Positions 1-47,936 are shown, numbered from the stretch's first letter. The stretch is DNA of 64,000 nt from Oasisia sp. SBJ-2009 (GCA_964017155.1 OZ024867.1:19962989-20026988), one strand, 5' to 3'. The notes: a model not told the origin generated them from the sequence alone. Made by a program: numbers and translations.

Positions 1-93
1 TTTCATATCTTTCTTGATTAATGCTGGTTTCTCATAATCAAAGTCTGGCACATCATTCTTCTTAATGGCTCTTATCGAAGCTTCAATGTCCAT
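1..93 (-). other. Short open frame running off the window edge
   Basis: A - strand ATG at 93 opens a 31-codon frame that is still open at base 1. It reads MDIEASIRAIKKNDVPDFDY and continues with lysine-rich residues. A stop lies just upstream in the same frame and no splice acceptor precedes it. The composition looks coding-like, but I recognise no family. It could be the start of a transposon ORF or chance. Confidence 0.2.
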
Positions 94-204
94 CAAAAGT
101 AGATGTTACAAAAACAATCAATATGTACTGGGTAGGAAGAGTTTTTGCACATTTTACTATCAAAAAGTAACTTTGCTTCATTACATAGAAAATGCATGCA
201 GGCA

Positions 205-420
205 TGTGTGTGTGTGTGTATGAGTGTGTGTGAGAGTGTTTGTACGAGTGTGTGTGAGTGAGTGAGTGAGTGAGTGAGTGAGTGAGTGAGTGAGTGAGTG
301 AGTGAGTGAGTGAGTGAGTGAGTGAGTGTGCATGCGTACATGTGCATACATGCGTGTGTGTATATGTATGTGTGTGCCTGTTGCATGCATATGTCTGTGT
401 GTGTGTGTATTAGTGTTTTT
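205..420. repeat. GT and GTGA microsatellite
   Basis: Imperfect GT repeats surround a near-perfect GAGT tetranucleotide run at about 249-327. The His/Thr/Ser-rich frames read through it on the - strand are repeat translations, not genes. The rest of 94-741 is presumed ZBBX intron with no exon I can support. Confidence 0.9.
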
Positions 421-741
421 AATATCTCTAAAGCTGTCTGTCCTCCTTAGATTCCTAGCTCCATCATCCAGCTGTCGACGGCTCATTGCGCATTGTTTTA
501 CCGTTACAAGTTTGCTTACTTCCTTGGTTTCATTGCGCCACTGAGCTCAATAGTCGAGTAGATTGACCCATAAGAAGTCATCACCAGTATTATTATTAAT
601 ACGTATCAGTTAGATATCTTTTGACTTTATATAATGGTCATTGTAAATAAAATATTTAAACTCAGCAACAAACCAGCATTGTCAATGCGCTATGTTGTCT
701 GCTGCTTTTTCCAAACATTAATTGTCTTTCCTGTGTCACAG

Positions 742-19557
<18,816 letters not shown>

Positions 19558-19730
19558 GTGGCGCCACTGACAACTAGGGGGCGCTGTGGTCAACCGTGTC
19601 ACGGTTCTCACTAGGCGCCACACAGCTCACCAGTCACTATATTATGTTCACTAGATGGCGCTCTCATCCAACTTGTCAGTAGTTCATGTATCAGTCACCA
19701 GAGGATCCAGGTGTAAGTACGAGAATCGTT

Positions 19731-19736
19731 AATAAA
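19731..19736 (+). terminator. Candidate ZBBX polyadenylation signal
   Basis: AATAAA occurs 174 bp after the ZBBX stop codon, the first canonical signal downstream, with a T/G-rich stretch (ATTTTCGTTTGTTGAATTTC) just after it. Confidence 0.55.
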
Positions 19737-20252
19737 ATATTTTCGTTTGTTGAATTTCGTTTTTTTTGCATAGGCTTTAAAATGGCGTTGATGTCACCAA
19801 GTTATCCATTAATCGAATAACTTGTGAAACTATTCGATATAAACCATTATATTTTTAACATCTTTGTCGAAAATCTTCTGCTATGCTCACATTATTGTTC
19901 AGGTAAGATTTATGTTAGTTTGTGTAAGTAAATAAGATATACAATGCAATTTCATTCATGTCAGTGACATAAAAAAAACCTTGCCGTAATAATGTGGAAT
20001 TGCAACAAAAGTGCTATTATATATTTTCAGAAATTTGTAAATGAAAATAAAAATTTCACATGCAGGATGTGGACGAAGATGCCACGTAATCTTAGTATCA
20101 TAATTACTACAGTTTCTACGCAATAGAACTCATATCCTATACAATTGTAATGAACAGTAATGACATACTCAGATGTCACTGGCCTTACACTTGTGTGCTT
20201 GTGGTGCACGATTGGTCATTATCACTTGTTTTGAGGTCGACTTGGCAGAATT

Positions 20253-20647
20253 TTACGCAGAATTCGGACCCACCTTGATTTTGCCATTATAACTGTATAT
20301 TTGCCTATATTGGATACCTCACACAAACTCTAATCAGCATACCCAGGTATATTTATATATAACAAATATTGCATTTTGAGACCCAAATAGCACTCCAATT
20401 TGTGCCAGTTGCAAGCGCAGCAGTGCATGTGTTACTGTGCCATGCCCATGGAATGAGCAATACATTTGTTTATGCCGACCGACCGCGCTGTCTTTTCAAC
20501 CTCAAAAGTCTGCAAAGACACACTGTTTATAAAACATACATATACGCAAGATGGTGTTAAATTATTAAATTAACAAAGTCAATTATCAAATGTTGGCACA
20601 GATACAGTTATCATGGCAAAATTGATGTGGGTCTGAATTCTGCGTAA
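20253..20647. mobile_element. 395-bp element with 45-bp terminal inverted repeats
   Basis: The left end TTACGCAGAATTCGGACCCA with CTTGATTTTGCCATTATAAC is mirrored by the right end GGGTCTGAATTCTGCGTAA preceded by GTTATCATGGCAAAATTGAT. The interior has no credible ORF. It fits a MITE in the ZBBX-MARS2 intergenic region. The flank 19740-20252 shows nothing I recognise. Confidence 0.8.
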
Positions 20648-20774
20648 GTACCATCAACAGTTTGAGTCTGGTGAAGAGTCAAAGTGGAATATATGTACAT
20701 GAAAATTAGCTACACATTTTTACAAGTTGAGTAACGCACTAACAGTTGTGAATGAGAGATCCGTGCATGTTGTG

Positions 20775-21010
20775 TTTAACATTTTATTTGTTATACCCTT
20801 GATAGCTTCAGCAAGTGTCATATATAAAATGGTCATGATTTATATGAATGTTATTTGTTATACCCTTGATAGGTTGAACAAGTGTCATATGTGAAATGGT
20901 CATAACTTATATGAATGTTATTTGATATACCATTGATAGGTTGAACAAGTGTCATATGTGAAATGGTCATGACTTATATGAATGTTATTTGTTACATATT
21001 TAAATAATCA
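20775..21010. repeat. 67-bp tandem repeat
   Basis: About three and a half units of ATGAATGTTATTTGTTATAC ... GTGTCATATGTGAAATGGTC. Looser relatives (TGACTAAT, CACAAGTAAA words) continue to about 21400. No gene is seen in 21011-21480. Confidence 0.8.
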
Positions 21011-21482
21011 CGACTAATATGAATGTTATTTGTGCAGGTATAATATATTGTACTTGAATTTGCCATGACTAATATTCATAATTATTTGTGTGATAAGTAG
21101 TTATGACTATTTCAGTAGTTGCGTAACTCAAGTAACTTAACATAGTCATGACTAATCCAGAGTTTGTGTCACAAGTAAATTGGTTATGACTAATTGAAAT
21201 GGTGTTTCCATCATAAGTAAACAAGTCTGAGTAATTACTTAACTAATCCAATAGTTGTGTCGTACTTAAAGTACTTATAAATAATAAAATATTTTGTCAC
21301 AAGTAAAGTAGTTTGGATTAATTCAGAGTTTACGTTGTAAGTAGAGTAATCCAAATGTTGTTTCTTTTATAAATAAACCATAATTAGTCTTGTTGACAAA
21401 TGCAAATGGAGTTTGTAAGTCAACAGTTAGTCACAACTGATCCATCACTAAAGATTTGTCTGTTTTGTTTCCTGCTGCAATG

Positions 21483-22250
21483 TCACAACTGATACTTGTG
21501 TGTCACAACTGATACTTGTGTGTTACAACTGATACTTGTGTGTTACAACTGATACTTGTGTGTCACAACTGATACTTGTGTGTTACAACTGATACTTGTG
21601 TGTTACCAATGTCACAACTGATACTTGTGTGTCACAACTGATACTTGTGTGTTACAACTGATACTTGTGTGTTACCAATGTCACAACTGATACTTGTGTG
21701 TCACAACTGATACTTGTGTGTCACAACTGATACTTGTGTGTTACAACTGATACTTGTGTGTTACCAATGTCACAACTGATACTTGTGTGTTGCCAATGTC
21801 ACAACTGATACTTGTGTGTTACCAATGTCACAACTGATACTTGTGTGTCACAACTGATACTTGTGTGTTACAACTGATACTTGTGTGTTACCAATGTCAC
21901 AACTGATACTTGTGTGTTGCCAATGTCACAACTGATACTTGTGTGTTACCAATGTCACAACTAATACTTGTGTGTTACTAATGTCACAACTGATACTTGT
22001 GTGTTGCCAATGTCACAACTGATACTTGTGTGTTGCCAATGTCACAACTAATACTTGTGTGTTACTAATGTCACAACTGATACTTGTGTGTTAGCAATGT
22101 CACAACTGATACTTGTGTGTTAGCAATGCCACAACTGATACTTGTGTGTTAGCAATGCCACAACTGATACTTGTGTTACAAATGTCACAACTGATACTTG
22201 TGTGTTACCAATGTCACAACTGATCCATGTGTGTTACCAATGTCACTTGT
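21483..22250. repeat. Minisatellite with two interleaved unit lengths
   Basis: About 30 copies of TCACAACTGATACTTGTGTG. Units are either about 20 bp (joined directly) or about 30 bp (with TTACCAATG, TTGCCAATG or TTAGCAATG inserted). The short units dominate on the left and the long ones on the right. Confidence 0.93.
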
Positions 22251-22633
22251 GTGCTACTGATCTCATACACAAAATAGTCGCTACTTGTTTACACAATTAT
22301 TAGCATTAATATATATAATTTAAAAAAAAGGCAAATGTTTCCAGAGACTGTTTCACTAACATTCATCTCGTTGTGAGCTGCTTATCTTGAAGTTAGTTAA
22401 ATAGTCATCTGATTAAAATCCGTTTCATGGTGTATCGTTATGTATTGTCGTTTGAGCAACAAGGTGTGTTGCACCTTGCAGGTATATGTGTAAAAATGGC
22501 AAAGGTTCACGAATTGTTGTTACGTTTTGTGTGCAATTTGATATTAAAACACCAAATTATGAATCGTGTCGAGAAGTGCACTATTATTACAATGATACCA
22601 TTGTGTTACCACGGTAACCACTAGCCGAAGTTG

Positions 22634-22800
22634 ACACGTAATGACATCCATGGCTTTGTAGACGCTCAAGTTTTTGTAGCGACTGTCAACAACCCCTGAG
22701 ATATAAGTGACAGTAGCCAATCAGGAATCAGGTCAAACAGTGACCTCTGGGTCACGGGAATGTCACAAGTGTGACCTGACATTGCGAAACTGGTAACAAG
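22634..22800 (-). pseudogene. Decayed duplicate of MARS2 exon 12 start and its intron
   Basis: CCAATCAGGAATCAGGTCA, GTGACCTGACATTGCGAAAC and GACATCCATGGCTTTGTAGA match 25600-25790, which is the acceptor and first 70 coding bases of MARS2 exon 12. The copy has substitutions and stops, so it is non-functional. It lies 2.7 kb beyond the real exon, in the MARS2 3' flank. Confidence 0.8.
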
Positions 22801-22856
22801 TCAAACAGGGCTATTTTTATATGAGCTAGATATAGCTGTCCAAAATAGTGAAAGTA

Positions 22857-23190
22857 AAGGTAAGTTCTTATATAGTGCAGTATCCAGTCCTTAGGACTGC
22901 TCAAAGTGCTTTTACACTTTACTTCCCTGACAGACCTGTTTAATCAAACACCATCTCAACTTCTCTGGGAAGCATCCAGCCATATGCTACAATTAATGCG
23001 CAAAGGCTGCTCATACACATATCCAACACTGTCTATAGCAAGATACTCGTTTGTACAGCTGAGTGAACCGGAGCAATGTAGAGTGAAAACATTGCCCAAG
23101 ATTTTAACATTGCGGCACAGGATTCGAACCCGGGTTCTCTTAGTCGAGAGTCTGAAGTTCTAACCCTGAGCCACTGAGTTCTGTCCAGAC
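22857..23190 (-). mobile_element. tRNA-derived SINE (family F), copy 2
   Basis: Read on the - strand: CTCAGTGGCTCAGGGTTAGA, then AACCCGGGTTCGAATCCTGT (B-box), ending in GCACTATATAAGAACTTACC. It is the most complete copy. The + strand frame through it is an artefact. The 22255-22630 stretch before it shows nothing recognisable. Confidence 0.82.
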
Positions 23191-23289
23191 AATTTTGTTT
23201 TACATAAATCCTTATAATGTTATCTTTCAATGTCCAGTTTATGTTACACATCAGCTGCTAATAATGCTGTATGATACAGTAATTTTTTT

Positions 23290-23715
23290 TTGCTGTAAAG
23301 CAGTAAATATATAAAGTTATAATGTTAGCGGTAAATAAATAAAGTTATAATGTTAGCGGTAAATAAATAAAGTTATAATGTTAGCGGTAAATAAATAAAG
23401 TTATAATGTTAGCGGTAAATAAATAAAGTTATAATGTTAGCGGTAAATAAATAAAGTTATAATGTTAGCGGTAAATAAATAAAGTTATAATGTTAGCGGT
23501 AAATAAATAAAGTTATAATGTTAGCAGTAAATAAATAAAGTTATAATGTTAGCAGTAAATAAATAAAGTTATAATGTTAGCAGTAAATAAATAAAGTTAT
23601 AATGTTAGCAGTAAATAAATAAAGTTATAATGTTAGCAGTAAAGAAATAAAGTTATAATGTTAGCAGTAAAGAAATAAAGTTATAATGTTAGCAGTAAAG
23701 AAATAAAGTTATAAT
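23290..23715. repeat. 27-bp minisatellite carrying AATAAA in each unit
   Basis: About 15 units of AATAAATAAAGTTATAATGT plus TAGCGGT. The left half reads GCGGT, the right half GCAGT, and the last three units have AAAGAAATAAAG. Each unit has one or two AATAAA words on the + strand. Confidence 0.95.
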
Positions 23716-24130
23716 TGACCAAGGTCACTCACTGTTCCTGTGACATTTTCTCTCAACATTATACATTTGACAAAAATGGTCATATGCACTTGAAAGTCAC
23801 ATGCGTGAACATATTTCTAAAACAAAATTGTTGATAAATGACAAAACATACATCAGATATCATTTCCAGTATATATGTTGTCGAATATAAATCCTCCATT
23901 TATTGCATTTGATTTTTTGGTAATTTTCTTTTAGACATGCGAGACTAAGTTCCAACGAAAAGAAGTTCTGTTTCCCCAAAACCACGCATCAGTCGTTGCA
24001 AGTCATGTTATGTAACATTGTGGCAAAAATATCACGTTGTGGGCTTGTGGCTTAGCATTACATACTGACACACAGTATTTACATCAATATCCCTGTCAAT
24101 TTCTTGGCTTGAAATTTGGAAAATTAAGTC
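23716..24130. other. Intergenic sequence with no recognised feature
   Basis: Unique-looking A/T-rich DNA between the 27-bp minisatellite and the MARS2 3' flank duplications. I see no coding frame, RNA gene or repeat family here. Confidence 0.5.
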
Positions 24131-24406
24131 CAGCTTCCCCAAGTGACATTGTCTCTAAATGTCACATTGGTAGACGGGAGAGAAGCGTCATTAGGGAATT
24201 TTCGCTAGGGTTTCAGCGTTCCCACATCTCAAAACGTCTCCCTCTGTCTCGGAGGACGAAATGTTGATGACCAAAGGAACACGTTGGATATTTGTTGTTG
24301 ACGGATATCTCCATTGCTGTTCGATATTTGAAGCAAACGTCCCGACGATTTGCATGTATCCCAGGAGATAAACACACTCACAAAACTCCGGGTGAGTCTC
24401 GCTGTA

Positions 24407-24867
24407 GTGCTTACATTTTCCCGGCGTTATAAACGTTTCGATTGACCTTTCTGCGCATGCGCAATAAATGTGAAATCATCAACGTGCAGCAAAACGACAA
24501 AGCATTTATGGTAGAAATACTACGGATTGTTCGTTAGGATGTATATAACCTCTCGGCAAAGTTATTTGTTGCAAATTAACACGAGCCAAACCAGTTTTGA
24601 GGCATATTTTGAGAGTAAGCGTAAATTACGTGACTATAGTGCGCCATAATCCGTGACAGTGATTTAAACAAACTAAAGATGTTATTGTATTGAACAACAT
24701 TTTAAGCAACTCTTCATAGTAATCATCACAGGAGATTTAACGAACAGTCTGTGGCATTTATACCAAAAATGCTTTGTCGTTTCACTGGACATTGATGATT
24801 TTACATATATTGCGCATGCGCAGAAATGTCAATCGGAACGTTTATAACGACCGGAAAAATGTAAGCA
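24407..24867. mobile_element. Palindromic MITE (family G), copy 1
   Basis: The ends GTGCTTACATTTTCCCGG and CCGGAAAAATGTAAGCAC are inverted. The arms of about 120 bp include CTGCGCATGCGCAATAAATG and its mirror, and CAAAGCATTTATGGTA with TACCAAAAATGCTTTG. Copy 2 is at 47334-47805. A third end fragment lies at 25245-25270. Confidence 0.85.
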
Positions 24868-24910
24868 CGACACCGGAAATTTCATGACAGGTGTACACAA
24901 ATGTACTCCT

Positions 24911-24967
24911 CTAGCGGGCTTTCATTTTTATCCGACTAAACAAAGCTCCCGTGTCTGATCCCAATGG
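24911..24967 (-). pseudogene. Duplicate of the last 19 codons of MARS2
   Basis: The - strand reads PLGSDTGALFSRIKMKAR and a stop, against PLGSDAGALFSRIKTKAH and a stop at the real C-terminus (25312-25368). The copy belongs to the duplicated block 24826-24969 and is detached from the rest of the exon. Confidence 0.85.
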
Positions 24968-25311
24968 ATTCAGTCCTACTTCCTGCAGTGACACTGTCTC
25001 TAAATTTCACATTGGAAGATGTGGAGAGAAGCGTCATTGGGGATTTTTCGCTGGGGTTTCAGCATTCCCACATCTCAAAACGTCTCCTTGCTATACATCT
25101 GTCTCAGAGGATGAAATGTTGACGACAAGAGGAGAACATATTTCCTTGTTGCAGTTCGATATTTGAAGCAAACGTTCCGACGATTTGTGTATCCCAGGAG
25201 ATGGGTAAACACACAAGACTCTGGAAGAATCAATCGGAACATTTATAACGACCGGAAAAATGTAAGCATGACACCGGAAATTCCACGACAGGTGTACACA
25301 AATGTACTCCT

Positions 25312-42330
<17,019 letters not shown>

Positions 42331-42600
42331 TTAAAAACAGTGTTGTGCTATGCTGACATCGTTCAGAACCAGTACAAATGTGGAATATCATCAACAGTAT
42401 CACTGTGGATATGCCTAATTGTCGAGAAACGTTTGCTCATGACCCTTGACAGATCGCCCGGAAGAATCATAGGGGATTTCCACGATTCTTCATTGTAGCC
42501 TCGTTTTGGTGAATCGTAGGATAGCCCCTTAGTGTGGTATGGTGTGCCGTTTTGGTAAATACAATATTTCTCTGACTGTCGGTGTGTAACTGAATAATAA
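42331..42600 (-). promoter_or_regulatory. Presumed MARS2 5' UTR and promoter region
   Basis: The 270 bp upstream of the first ATG contain no TATA box at a usual distance and no CpG cluster. Location is the only support. Confidence 0.3.
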
Positions 42601-42739
42601 TTACCATCATCATTTGGATGATTTCTTTATTAAGAATGGTCCTATTAAGAGAGCTAGCTGTATTCTAAACGCTATATTTATTTTGTACAGACATATATAT
42701 GCAGGTATTACAGTACCTCAGGTATTGCAATACCTCAGG

Positions 42740-43945
42740 GAGTTTGACGCCCCTGCCATGCAGAGTTATAAACCACTTTCTTGTGGCACCAGGTTCTTGA
42801 CAGAACCAAAGGCTAAGGGAGCAAACCCTAACCATAAAACTATGTCACTGTGGGAGCATCAAGGGCGGTTGATGTATGGAATTTCCAACATATCTCGACC
42901 AGCCACTGCAGGGACAAATAGTTTGCGCCTGTCTTGACATGTTCTTGCCGGTGTGAGACCTCCATTTGTTCACCGAGAGAGTGCCGCTAGTAACTTGCAA
43001 AAGCCAGCGGCACTTCAACACCTTTTGCTAGCAGCTTCCATGAAATGTACTACTGCACGAATCGGCCGCCGCCCGGGTTACCAAGGACCGCGCTGCTCGA
43101 CCTCATCTTCCGTCGACAGTGGAAAATCAGCTAGGAAGAAGAAGAAGACAACTACTGACAACTGCACAATGGAACGTCAGGACTCTCCTCGACCGAGAAG
43201 GAGCTAACCGACCAGAAAGACGTACGGCACTAGTAGCAATGGAACTTGCCAAATACAACATCGGCCTCGCCACCCTATGTGAAACAAGGTTCTCAGAGTC
43301 TGGTAGTCTCAACGACTTGGAATACTCTTTCTTCTGGAGGACAAAGAAGGGAGGCAGGAGTGGGCTTTGCTATCAAAAAGGATATCGTCACAAAGCTGAC
43401 AGAAATGCCACGGCCAGTAAGTGACAGAATCAATTTTGCTACAATTATCAACAATGACAAATCCAGATGAAAACAAGGAGGCCTTCTACAAGCAGCTGGC
43501 AAGTGTGCTCAGTGGCATCCCTCGTACAGATAAGCTACTGCTAATAGGAGACTTCAGTGCGAGAATAGGAAGAGAAAATGACAAGTGGCCCTTCGTCATG
43601 GGCAAACATGGGATTGGGAAATGCAACTCCAATGGCGAGCTTCTACTGGCTCTGTGCTCTGAGTTCGAACTGATAGTGACGAACACCATGTTCAAGCAGA
43701 CGGATGAACACAAGACCATTTAGATGCATCCTCGTTACAGACAGTGGTATATGATCGACTTCATCATCACGAGGTGTCGGGATAAGATGGACATCCACAG
43801 TACCCGAGCCATGCGTGGAGCTAATTGCTGGTCCGATCACCAGATGCTGAGGTCAAAAGTGGCTTTCCGGATACGACAAAAACATAACAGGCAAGGGACA
43901 GGTAAGCCGACCAAGCTCAACACTGCAAAACTAAGAAGTTACTAA
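42740..43945 (+). mobile_element. LINE fragment with endonuclease domain, frame-broken
   Basis: Joined frames show QWNVRTLLDREGANRPERR, LAKYNIGLATLCETRFSESG, GVGFAIKKDIVTKL, LLLIGDFSARIGRENDKWP, SNGELLLALCSEFELIVTNT and CRDKMDIHSTRAMRGANCWS then DHQMLRSKVAFRIRQK. These are the APE-type endonuclease motifs (GDFNARIG, SDH) of elements often annotated craniofacial development protein 2-like. It has at least two frameshifts, a stop and an internal loss before PDENKEAF. No reverse transcriptase follows. Confidence 0.9.
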
Positions 43946-44065
43946 GTACCATCAGCCATAGGGGGAGTTTTGAGCAGCAGATACCAGACGAGGAATGAGC
44001 AGCTCTGTTGAATATGTGCTTAAGATATTTTATATATTTTAGAATACCGGCATACATGGTATTTA

Positions 44066-44510
44066 ACAAGATTTAACAAGATTGCCACCTAGAAAATCAA
44101 CTCTAGATGGCAGGTGGACAAGGAAGCCCTTTGGCTTATCGAGAGTCCAACCTATCTATCTAAATGTACCCAGCCCTTCTTAGGTACATGTCAATTTTAT
44201 TTTAAAACATATTAACACTACTAGCTCCTACACAATCGGCCGATAATCTGTTCCATTCCTTTACTGTTCTTTGTGAAAATGAAAATTTTCTAATATCTAG
44301 TCTACACTGCTTCTTTGCTAATGTAATTCCATGTCCTCTAGTCCTTCTCTCTTCCTTAACCGAGAAAAAAATATTTCTGTCAATATTTTCATACCCATTC
44401 AATATTTTAAAAACTTCTATCTGATCTCCTCTCAATCTCCTGGTTTCTAGGAGATTGAGAGCATCTCCTAGAAACCATCTTAAATAGGCATACATCAACA
44501 TCATCATGAT
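44066..44510 (-). mobile_element. LINE fragment, C-terminus and 3' end, second copy
   Basis: The - strand reads LETRRLRGDQIEVFKILNGY, TRGHGITLAKKQCRLDIRKF and SFSQRTVKEWNRLSADCVGA. It is about 85-90% similar by eye to 7953-8445. At the 5' edge GTTTCTAGGAGATTGAGAG is followed by an inverted CTCCTAGAAACC, a small foldback. Confidence 0.88.
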
Positions 44511-44714
44511 CTTTTACTTTAAGCATTATTAACTAGGGCCAATATATCTTTACCACTAACAGGTTGAATAGCCCTTCAATCCTTTCATTCATGTAATGCT
44601 TTAAATTATTGGTGCATTTAGGAATCTTTTCTGGCTAATGTTTAATCTGCAGCTGTATTTGAAAATAATTAATTAAAATATTTGCAAACAAAACTTTTGT
44701 AATATATCTCTCGC

Positions 44715-44722
44715 TCTCTCTC

Positions 44723-44756
<34 letters not shown>

Positions 44757-44920
44757 GTATCTCTATATCTCTCTGACTCACTCTTTCTTCAGCCACGTTC
44801 ACCGTCACTCTTCAGACCTGTACAGTACCCCCTGTCTTTCTCACGATCTCCCGCTCACTCTCTCGCTCACTCTTATCAGCCACGCTCACACACTTTACTC
44901 TCTTCTGTTGCGGACGCCAC

Positions 44921-44982
<62 letters not shown>

Positions 44983-45055
44983 TTCGTTTCAGCCACGCCC
45001 ACCCACTTTACTCTCTTCCGGCTGACTGTCTGTCTGTCTGTCTGTCTGTCTCTAT
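44715..45055. repeat. CT-rich microsatellites
   Basis: (CT)n runs at 44718-44752 and 44922-44980, and (CTGT)n at 45024-45050, within a pyrimidine-rich stretch containing two copies of CAGCCACGYYCACMCACTTTACTCTCTTC. Confidence 0.9.
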
Positions 45056-45415
45056 CTTTGTCTCTGCCGCAACCAACCAATCATGATATGTCGGATTAAA
45101 GTATCCATCTTTCTCATAGCAGCAGTCTGAAACATGAGGTTTCTTCAGCACAGATTCCACCACTGGGATATGGGCCTTCTTGCAATTACCATACCTTGAT
45201 ATCGCTACTGCAGTCCTCAACATATTCTACACTGACCTCAACAAAAGTTATGATTGTTGTAGTTGATGTTCTGGCTCTATGATGCAGCCAGCGAAAAACA
45301 TATACAGCCTACAAGTAGGTCTTGCATCTTATTTGCTTGAGTTTGATATTAATCCCTCATTATTTGGCAACCATGATGCACGACATTTATGAAGAAGGAA
45401 TACATGTTCGTGCTT

Positions 45416-45418
<3 letters not shown>

Positions 45419-45498
<80 letters not shown>
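45419..45498. repeat. TA microsatellite
   Basis: About 80 bp of uninterrupted (TA)n. The sequence 45500-46470 that follows shows no repeat family or coding frame. Confidence 0.95.
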
Positions 45499-45500
<2 letters not shown>

Positions 45501-46479
45501 AGTCTGACAATAGTTCCATTAATTTTTTAAATATCACAAAACAAGCTGAATTTATTAAATGGAATCAATGTGTGTGCACACAACATGTAGTGTTTGCACA
45601 CGGAACACCAGCAGGGTATGGACCTGCCACACACAACACTGAAACGACGTTACCCTAAACTATGCAAGTGAACAAAATGGTTTATAGAAACATTTGACAG
45701 TGCTTTTAAAACACAGAATTCTAACTGCTATCAGTCACAATTGTATTTTATGGTATTAGAAAATGAATATACACGATTTGACAGGAATATATAATTATTA
45801 GTACACGATCTGAAAAACACGCACAAACTCATTTTTCTGGGCAAGACTGCTAATAAAAGTTACTAACTCAGACGTACCGAATTAAAACAGTCATGTATGC
45901 GTAAATAACACTATAGGGCCTATAGCTAATTAATGTTGACCAGTAAAATATTCTAGCAGTTACTTTATTTGATGTGCATGACTGTATGTATGTTTAAATA
46001 TTGAAAAAAACTGGGCCTGGTCATGCCCGTGAACGCACATCCCCGCTCATTCCAGGCCACGTGGATGTGGTAGTTCTTCCGACTCTGGACAGGCGTGGCA
46101 TCAAAATTGTCGTGACGTAGATGATATGGAACCAGGGGACATATATTTTTATGTTGAAAAACATCGACTACTCCAAAAATCTAATAAATAATTCCGTTTT
46201 TTGACAAATATGAAGAGAGACATCGCAATGAGAACCTTACGAAATATATTTATTATGTAATGTGTAATTATTACACCTTTATAATAACGTGCAAATTGAG
46301 GACCAGGCGATGGGGACAGCCACTTTTCGATGACGTAGACTGGGAGATATAACGAGAAATAACTAGAATAACGACTTAGATTGTCATTATTATATTAGAA
46401 ATGAAGAACAATACTGTACAAAGCGCCACATATAAGAAATATAGTTTTACGAGATTTCCATACAAAAGAGCCGGGACAC

Positions 46480-46615
46480 CAAATAGCCCGGTTACCGTGA
46501 AATGACCCAGGCGCCGCCGTGTGTCATGGCCCGCAAAGCCCCGGCCCGCGCGGCCGAGCCGACGCCTCTGCCGGCTGATTGTTGTCGAAGGTTCTATGTC
46601 GCTTTGGACCAGCGC
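46480..46615. other. CpG-rich island-like block
   Basis: Dense CG dinucleotides (CCCGGCCCGCGCGGCCGAGC) in an A/T-rich neighbourhood. I looked for rRNA, tRNA or a first exon and recognise none. It may be an unmethylated regulatory block or a foreign insert. Confidence 0.4.
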
Positions 46616-46814
46616 TGATAACAATTGGACAATACAAACTACTACAAAATGCACCTCATTCAAAAGATAAGAAATACCAAACGTTCTTCCACATCACTAC
46701 ACGGCTGTGGCCGGTTGCATGACACGCACCCAAGTTAGACGGTACAATTACCCCTATCTCTCTAAGTGTCACCTAGCTGGGTGACCGCACTGGGTGCGGT
46801 GCACAACAGCCTCC

Positions 46815-47140
46815 CCAGATGTAGCCTCGGTTACCCAGACTCCGTGAGGTGGCAACACTTTTAAGCCCCTCAACTCCGCCTGGGACAGTATATGGGCTTA
46901 AGTTTCTACATCCGGGCAGCCTTACCCCAGATTAGGGTAGAGACGCTGATTGGCTCTCAGGCCAACTATGAAATAAAAATTAAAATAACGATATACTTTT
47001 ACAAGATAATAATATCATATGAAAAGTATTCACCATTGAACTTATATTAACACAAAAGTAAGTAAAAATTCAAATTTACCGTTGTTTATAAAATAAGAAT
47101 TACGGCAGGATTAACCAGTATCCGTGAGGTGGCAGTATCC
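46815..47140 (+). mobile_element. Dispersed repeat family B, copy 3
   Basis: GTAGCCTCGGTTACCCAGAC to AACCAGTATCCGTGAGGTGG. It matches 16030-16515 in reverse, including the CTTACCCCAGATTAGGGTAG segment. Confidence 0.75.
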
Positions 47141-47333
47141 GTGAGGAGTTGAGGTAACGACAGAGAGTCCGAAAGGTGGCGACACCGGCTGAGAATGCTG
47201 CCACGTGAGTGTTTAACTGTGCAGTCTGATTATAATAACTTGCCCAATGTTCAACCCGGCAGCCCATGGCTCAGAGCCCACGGGCAGTCGTGGATCCCGC
47301 ATTAAAACGGAAGAAACCGCCGGTGACAAGGTC

Positions 47334-47805
47334 GCGCTTACATGTTTCCGGTCGTTAAAAACGATCCGATTGACGTTTCTGCGCATGCGCAATAAGTGTA
47401 AAATCATCAATGTCCAGCGAAACAACAGAGCATTTTCGGTATAAATGCCACGAGCTGTTCGTTAACTCTCCTGCGATGATTACTGTGAAGAGTTTCTTAA
47501 AATTCGTTCAATGCAATAAAATATTACAGGGTTTTATTTTATAAATCATTGTCACGGATTATGGCGCAGTACTGTCACGTGATTTATGCTTGCTATGAAA
47601 ATATGCCTCAAAACTTGTTTGCCTCGTGTTAGTTTGCGACAAATAACTTTGCTGAGAGCTTATACACATCCTAACGAACAACCCGTAGTATTTATACCAT
47701 AAATGCTTTGTCTTTTCGCTGCACATTGATGATTTTACATTACATTGATGATGTCGCGCATGCGCAGAAACGTCAATCACAATGACACCGGAAAAAATTA
47801 AGCGC
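47334..47805. mobile_element. Palindromic MITE (family G), copy 2
   Basis: The ends GCGCTTACATGTTTCCGG and CCGGAAAAAATTAAGCGC are inverted. The arms carry TTGACGTTTCTGCGCATGCG and its mirror GCGCATGCGCAGAAACGTCA, as in 24407-24867. Confidence 0.85.
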
Positions 47806-47936
47806 TACATACAACGCAACGATTTCGTTGTGCGAAAAGTTGATGCGTTGGTTGCTGATAAAACACGTTATTTGAATAATGGGGTGAAGGACATAAACGA
47901 ATGATGTTCCATAAGAGAAGATATTACATTAATACT

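Noticed and set aside
437..540. Possible exon after CTGTCTGTCCTCCTTAG, or a - strand peptide SRRQLDDGARNLRRTDSF
   Set aside because: No matching donor in phase with exon A, and the - strand frame runs straight into microsatellite. I could not assign it to a family.
21483..22250. Regular repeats with spacer-like alternation, considered as a CRISPR array
   Set aside because: The intervening segments are not unique spacers: they are the same TTACCAATG-type words. The genome is eukaryotic and no cas genes are present.
43119..43945. Cellular gene annotated as craniofacial development protein 2-like
   Set aside because: That label in invertebrates usually marks LINE endonuclease domains. This copy has frameshifts and a stop and no introns.
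46376..46663. 95-codon - strand frame through the CpG-rich block
   Set aside because: The openness comes from high G+C. No homologue recognised, no splice context, and the C-terminal part lies in A/T-rich DNA.
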